A stretch of DNA of 33,688 nt from Promethearchaeota archaeon (GTDB taxonomy: Archaea > Asgardarchaeota > Lokiarchaeia > Sigyniarchaeales > SOKP01), in assembly GCA_020344955.1 (NCBI GenBank), contig CP070831.1, positions 189,976-223,663 of the forward strand. Direction: 5' to 3'. Made by a program: the position numbers and the translations under genes. Below, one piece after another: positions 31,793 to 33,688 of the stretch; positions within the stretch are counted from its first letter, which is position 1; each line of letters begins with the position of its first letter. The notes beneath the pieces are model-generated. The model was given only the letters and a program-made list of their open reading frames with translations, was not told the origin of the DNA and made no database searches.

Positions 31793-33688
31793 ATAACATT
31801 AATAGATTTTACAGATAAAATTAAAGAGAAAGATTTAGAAAATGGATTAAATAAAGAGATCTTTAAATTTATTCCTGATAAACGTATATTGCGGGTATTA
31901 TTTGAAGAAAAAATTTTTTCCTTGCGAGAGATCCAAAAAGAAGCCATTAAGCAAGGTCTCTTTTTTCGAAAATCATTTTTAGTATGTGCTCCTTCTGGAA
32001 GTGGTAAAACTCTAATTGGGGAAGTATGTGCTATAAACAATGTTTTCCAGAAATTTGGCAAGTCGATATATTTAGTGCCTTACAAAGCTCTTGCTACGGA
32101 AAAGTATACTCACTTTAAAAAAAGTTATAGCAGATTTGGAGTAAAAATTGAACTATCTATAGGGGATTATGATATTGATGATTCCAAATTGGAAAAAGCA
32201 GACCTTATTGTTACCACTTATGAAAAATGTGATAGTATCTTAAGAAACTTTCATGAGAAGGCGTGGATTTTTGATATCTCTACTATCATCATAGATGAAA
32301 TTCATATTATTGGTGAATCAGATCGTGGTCCTCGTTTAGAATCATTAATTGTACGATTAAATGAGTTCCTTTATAATCCACAAATAATCGGACTTTCAGC
32401 GACGATAGCAAATCCAGAATTTTTTAATTCATGGCTTTCTTCACTTGGAAATCATACTCATCTTGTGAAGTCTGATGATCGTCCTGTTCCACTTCATTAT
32501 AAAATAGAAATTACTCAAAATAAAATCTCTACTATAAAAAGATTAGTTAAAAGCGCTTTAGAGAAAGATGGTCAAGTACTTATTTTTGTGAATAGAAGGA
32601 AAGTAGCCCAAAAGGTAGCTGATACTATTAAAAATGTAGTGGAGAAGTTTCTGGAACAAAATGAACTGAATGTATGTAAATCACTTGAAAAACGGTTAAA
32701 TTCTGTCAAAGGAGGGCACCGTGAATTAATAAAGGTAATCAAACACGGGATTGCGTTCCACCATGCCGGATTACTCCCAAAAGAGCGAAAGGTAATTGAA
32801 GATAATTATAGGAAAAGGATTATAAAGGTTATATGTTGTACTACTACACTTTCAGCTGGAATCAATACTCCTGCTCGTATAGTGATTTTAAAGGATTTTA
32901 AAAAGTACATAACATCAGGACATAATATTAAAAACTTTTCGGGATACCATGAAAATGGTGATGGTTTTTCCTATTTCAAGCCTTTTTCAGCAAACGAGGT
33001 ATTTCAAATACTTGGGAGAGCGGGGCGTCCTGGACTTGATACAGTAGGATATGGTATTATCCTTGTGAAAAACATCGAAGAAAAAATGTGGGTAGAAGAT
33101 CACTTTTTTCAAAATCATCACCTTCAATCCACTTTAATACCGAAATATAACAACCTGACTTCAGGGTTAAATAAAATCAATACTCTTAAAGAACAAGTAC
33201 TTCTTCGAATTTATGAAGAAAATAAAATTACATTAGAGAAATTAAAAGAGTTCTTCGAGAAGACGTATTTTTGGTATGGAATTAAAAATAAAATGAAAGA
33301 GCAGCAAATTCCTATAGAGCAACTGTTAATGATAAAAGAAATTACTCAAATCAACATCTTAAAACTTCATTCTAACCCTGAACAGGTAATATTATTAAAA
33401 AAAGAGAATCTCCAAATTAAACTCACAAAAGTAAATGAAGATAATATTTCTGGGTATATAAAAACCCCATATGGTGTTTATTATTGTCAATTCGATATTG
33501 AGACAGGAATCCAATGTACATGTGGATTCAAGAATGGTATATCAGATAATTTCATAAACGACGAGTTCTCCTTTGAGTTCTGTAATCATATAAGTACTTT
33601 CTTGGTATATCTAATTCAGATGCCTGATATGAATTTTCAGAAGTATGTGGATTCAATTATTCCTAAGTCTGTGAAAAACCAATATATT
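31793..33688 (+). CDS. Ski2-like (Hel308-type) DExH helicase with SWIM zinc finger, partial
   Basis: 632 codons are visible and the 3' end is cut. Superfamily 2 motifs are in order: a Q-like FSLREIQKEAI, Walker A APSGSGKT, motif Ia YLVPYKALA, DExH IIIDEIH, LSAT in GLSATIANPE, HHAGLLPKERK, TTTLSAGINTPAR and motif VI QILGRAGRPG, all typical of the Ski2/Hel308 branch. Near the visible end, CTC at 33515-33523 and CNH at 33581-33589 form a C-x-C-x19-C-x-H SWIM finger, usually a nucleic-acid or protein contact. An upstream TGA at 31784 leaves no canonical start near the expected N-terminus. GGTGA at 31782-31786 precedes ATA 31793 by 7 nt (from GGTG). TTG 31889 would give a version shortened by 32 residues. 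Confidence 0.88.
   Translation, partial: MTLIDFTDKIKEKDLENGLNKEIFKFIPDKRILRVLFEEKIFSLREIQKEAIKQGLFFRKSFLVCAPSGSGKTLIGEVCAINNVFQKFGKSIYLVPYKALATEKYTHFKKSYSRFGVKIELSIGDYDIDDSKLEKADLIVTTYEKCDSILRNFHEKAWIFDISTIIIDEIHIIGESDRGPRLESLIVRLNEFLYNPQIIGLSATIANPEFFNSWLSSLGNHTHLVKSDDRPVPLHYKIEITQNKISTIKRLVKSALEKDGQVLIFVNRRKVAQKVADTIKNVVEKFLEQNELNVCKSLEKRLNSVKGGHRELIKVIKHGIAFHHAGLLPKERKVIEDNYRKRIIKVICCTTTLSAGINTPARIVILKDFKKYITSGHNIKNFSGYHENGDGFSYFKPFSANEVFQILGRAGRPGLDTVGYGIILVKNIEEKMWVEDHFFQNHHLQSTLIPKYNNLTSGLNKINTLKEQVLLRIYEENKITLEKLKEFFEKTYFWYGIKNKMKEQQIPIEQLLMIKEITQINILKLHSNPEQVILLKKENLQIKLTKVNEDNISGYIKTPYGVYYCQFDIETGIQCTCGFKNGISDNFINDEFSFEFCNHISTFLVYLIQMPDMNFQKYVDSIIPKSVKNQYI

Noticed and set aside
1-33688. 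CRISPR arrays, rRNA and tRNA genes
   Set aside because: No regularly spaced short repeats, and no rRNA or tRNA signature was seen on either strand by eye.

Overview
This window is strongly AT-rich (about 30% G+C by eye) and archaeal. It carries an archaeal-type ribosomal protein uS10, TATA boxes 25-30 nt before several starts, GGTG-type ribosome binding sites and a Ski2-like helicase. Gene content and protein style (a Bud23-like rRNA methyltransferase, a bactofilin-like protein, long low-GC membrane proteins, many orphans) suggest an Asgard archaeon of the Lokiarchaeia type. That placement is an inference from style; no phylogenetic marker was compared.

Layout. 1-2212: tandem repeats of a tiny gene with an in-frame UGA, each followed at once by a three-way-junction RNA. 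Three RNA copies are present, and one repeat unit carries a broken copy of the neighbouring rhomboid gene. 2365-6546: CheY-like receiver, Bud23-like methyltransferase coupled to a radical SAM protein, an Ig-like surface protein, a broken piece of the radical SAM gene, and uS10. 6593-9981: bactofilin-like protein, a putative nucleic-acid-binding protein, an IMPase/FBPase-family phosphatase and an AAG-type DNA glycosylase. 10106-15165: two V4R-like paralogues, several unrecognised proteins, and a cluster of degenerate repeats with a G+C-rich island that looks mobile-element-derived. 15366-23353: Ldh2-type dehydrogenase, a GNAT protein divergent from two tandem PP-loop ATPases of the N-acetyl-sugar amidotransferase type, membrane proteins, and a GNAT-DUF998-like fusion. 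23523-31293: a minus-strand operon for a membrane complex built around a 1270-residue HerA/VirB4-like protein whose P-loop appears to be lost, with two small membrane proteins, a helix-hairpin-helix membrane protein and a coiled-coil protein. 31470-33688: divergent from that operon, a small His/Cys-rich protein and a Ski2-like helicase with a SWIM zinc finger, cut by the window end.

Three observations stand out. First, the UGA-containing mini-genes with a covarying RNA just after the stop codon look like an undescribed small selenoprotein family or another recoding or regulatory system. Second, four unrelated genes (uS10, the first V4R-like protein, the His/Cys protein and the helicase) have a GGTG ribosome binding site 7-8 nt before an AUA or AUC codon and no ATG, GTG or TTG at the position their protein requires. 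This suggests routine initiation at isoleucine codons. Third, the membrane-anchored HerA-like pseudo-ATPase operon, divergent from a DNA helicase, may be an undescribed DNA- or envelope-associated machine.
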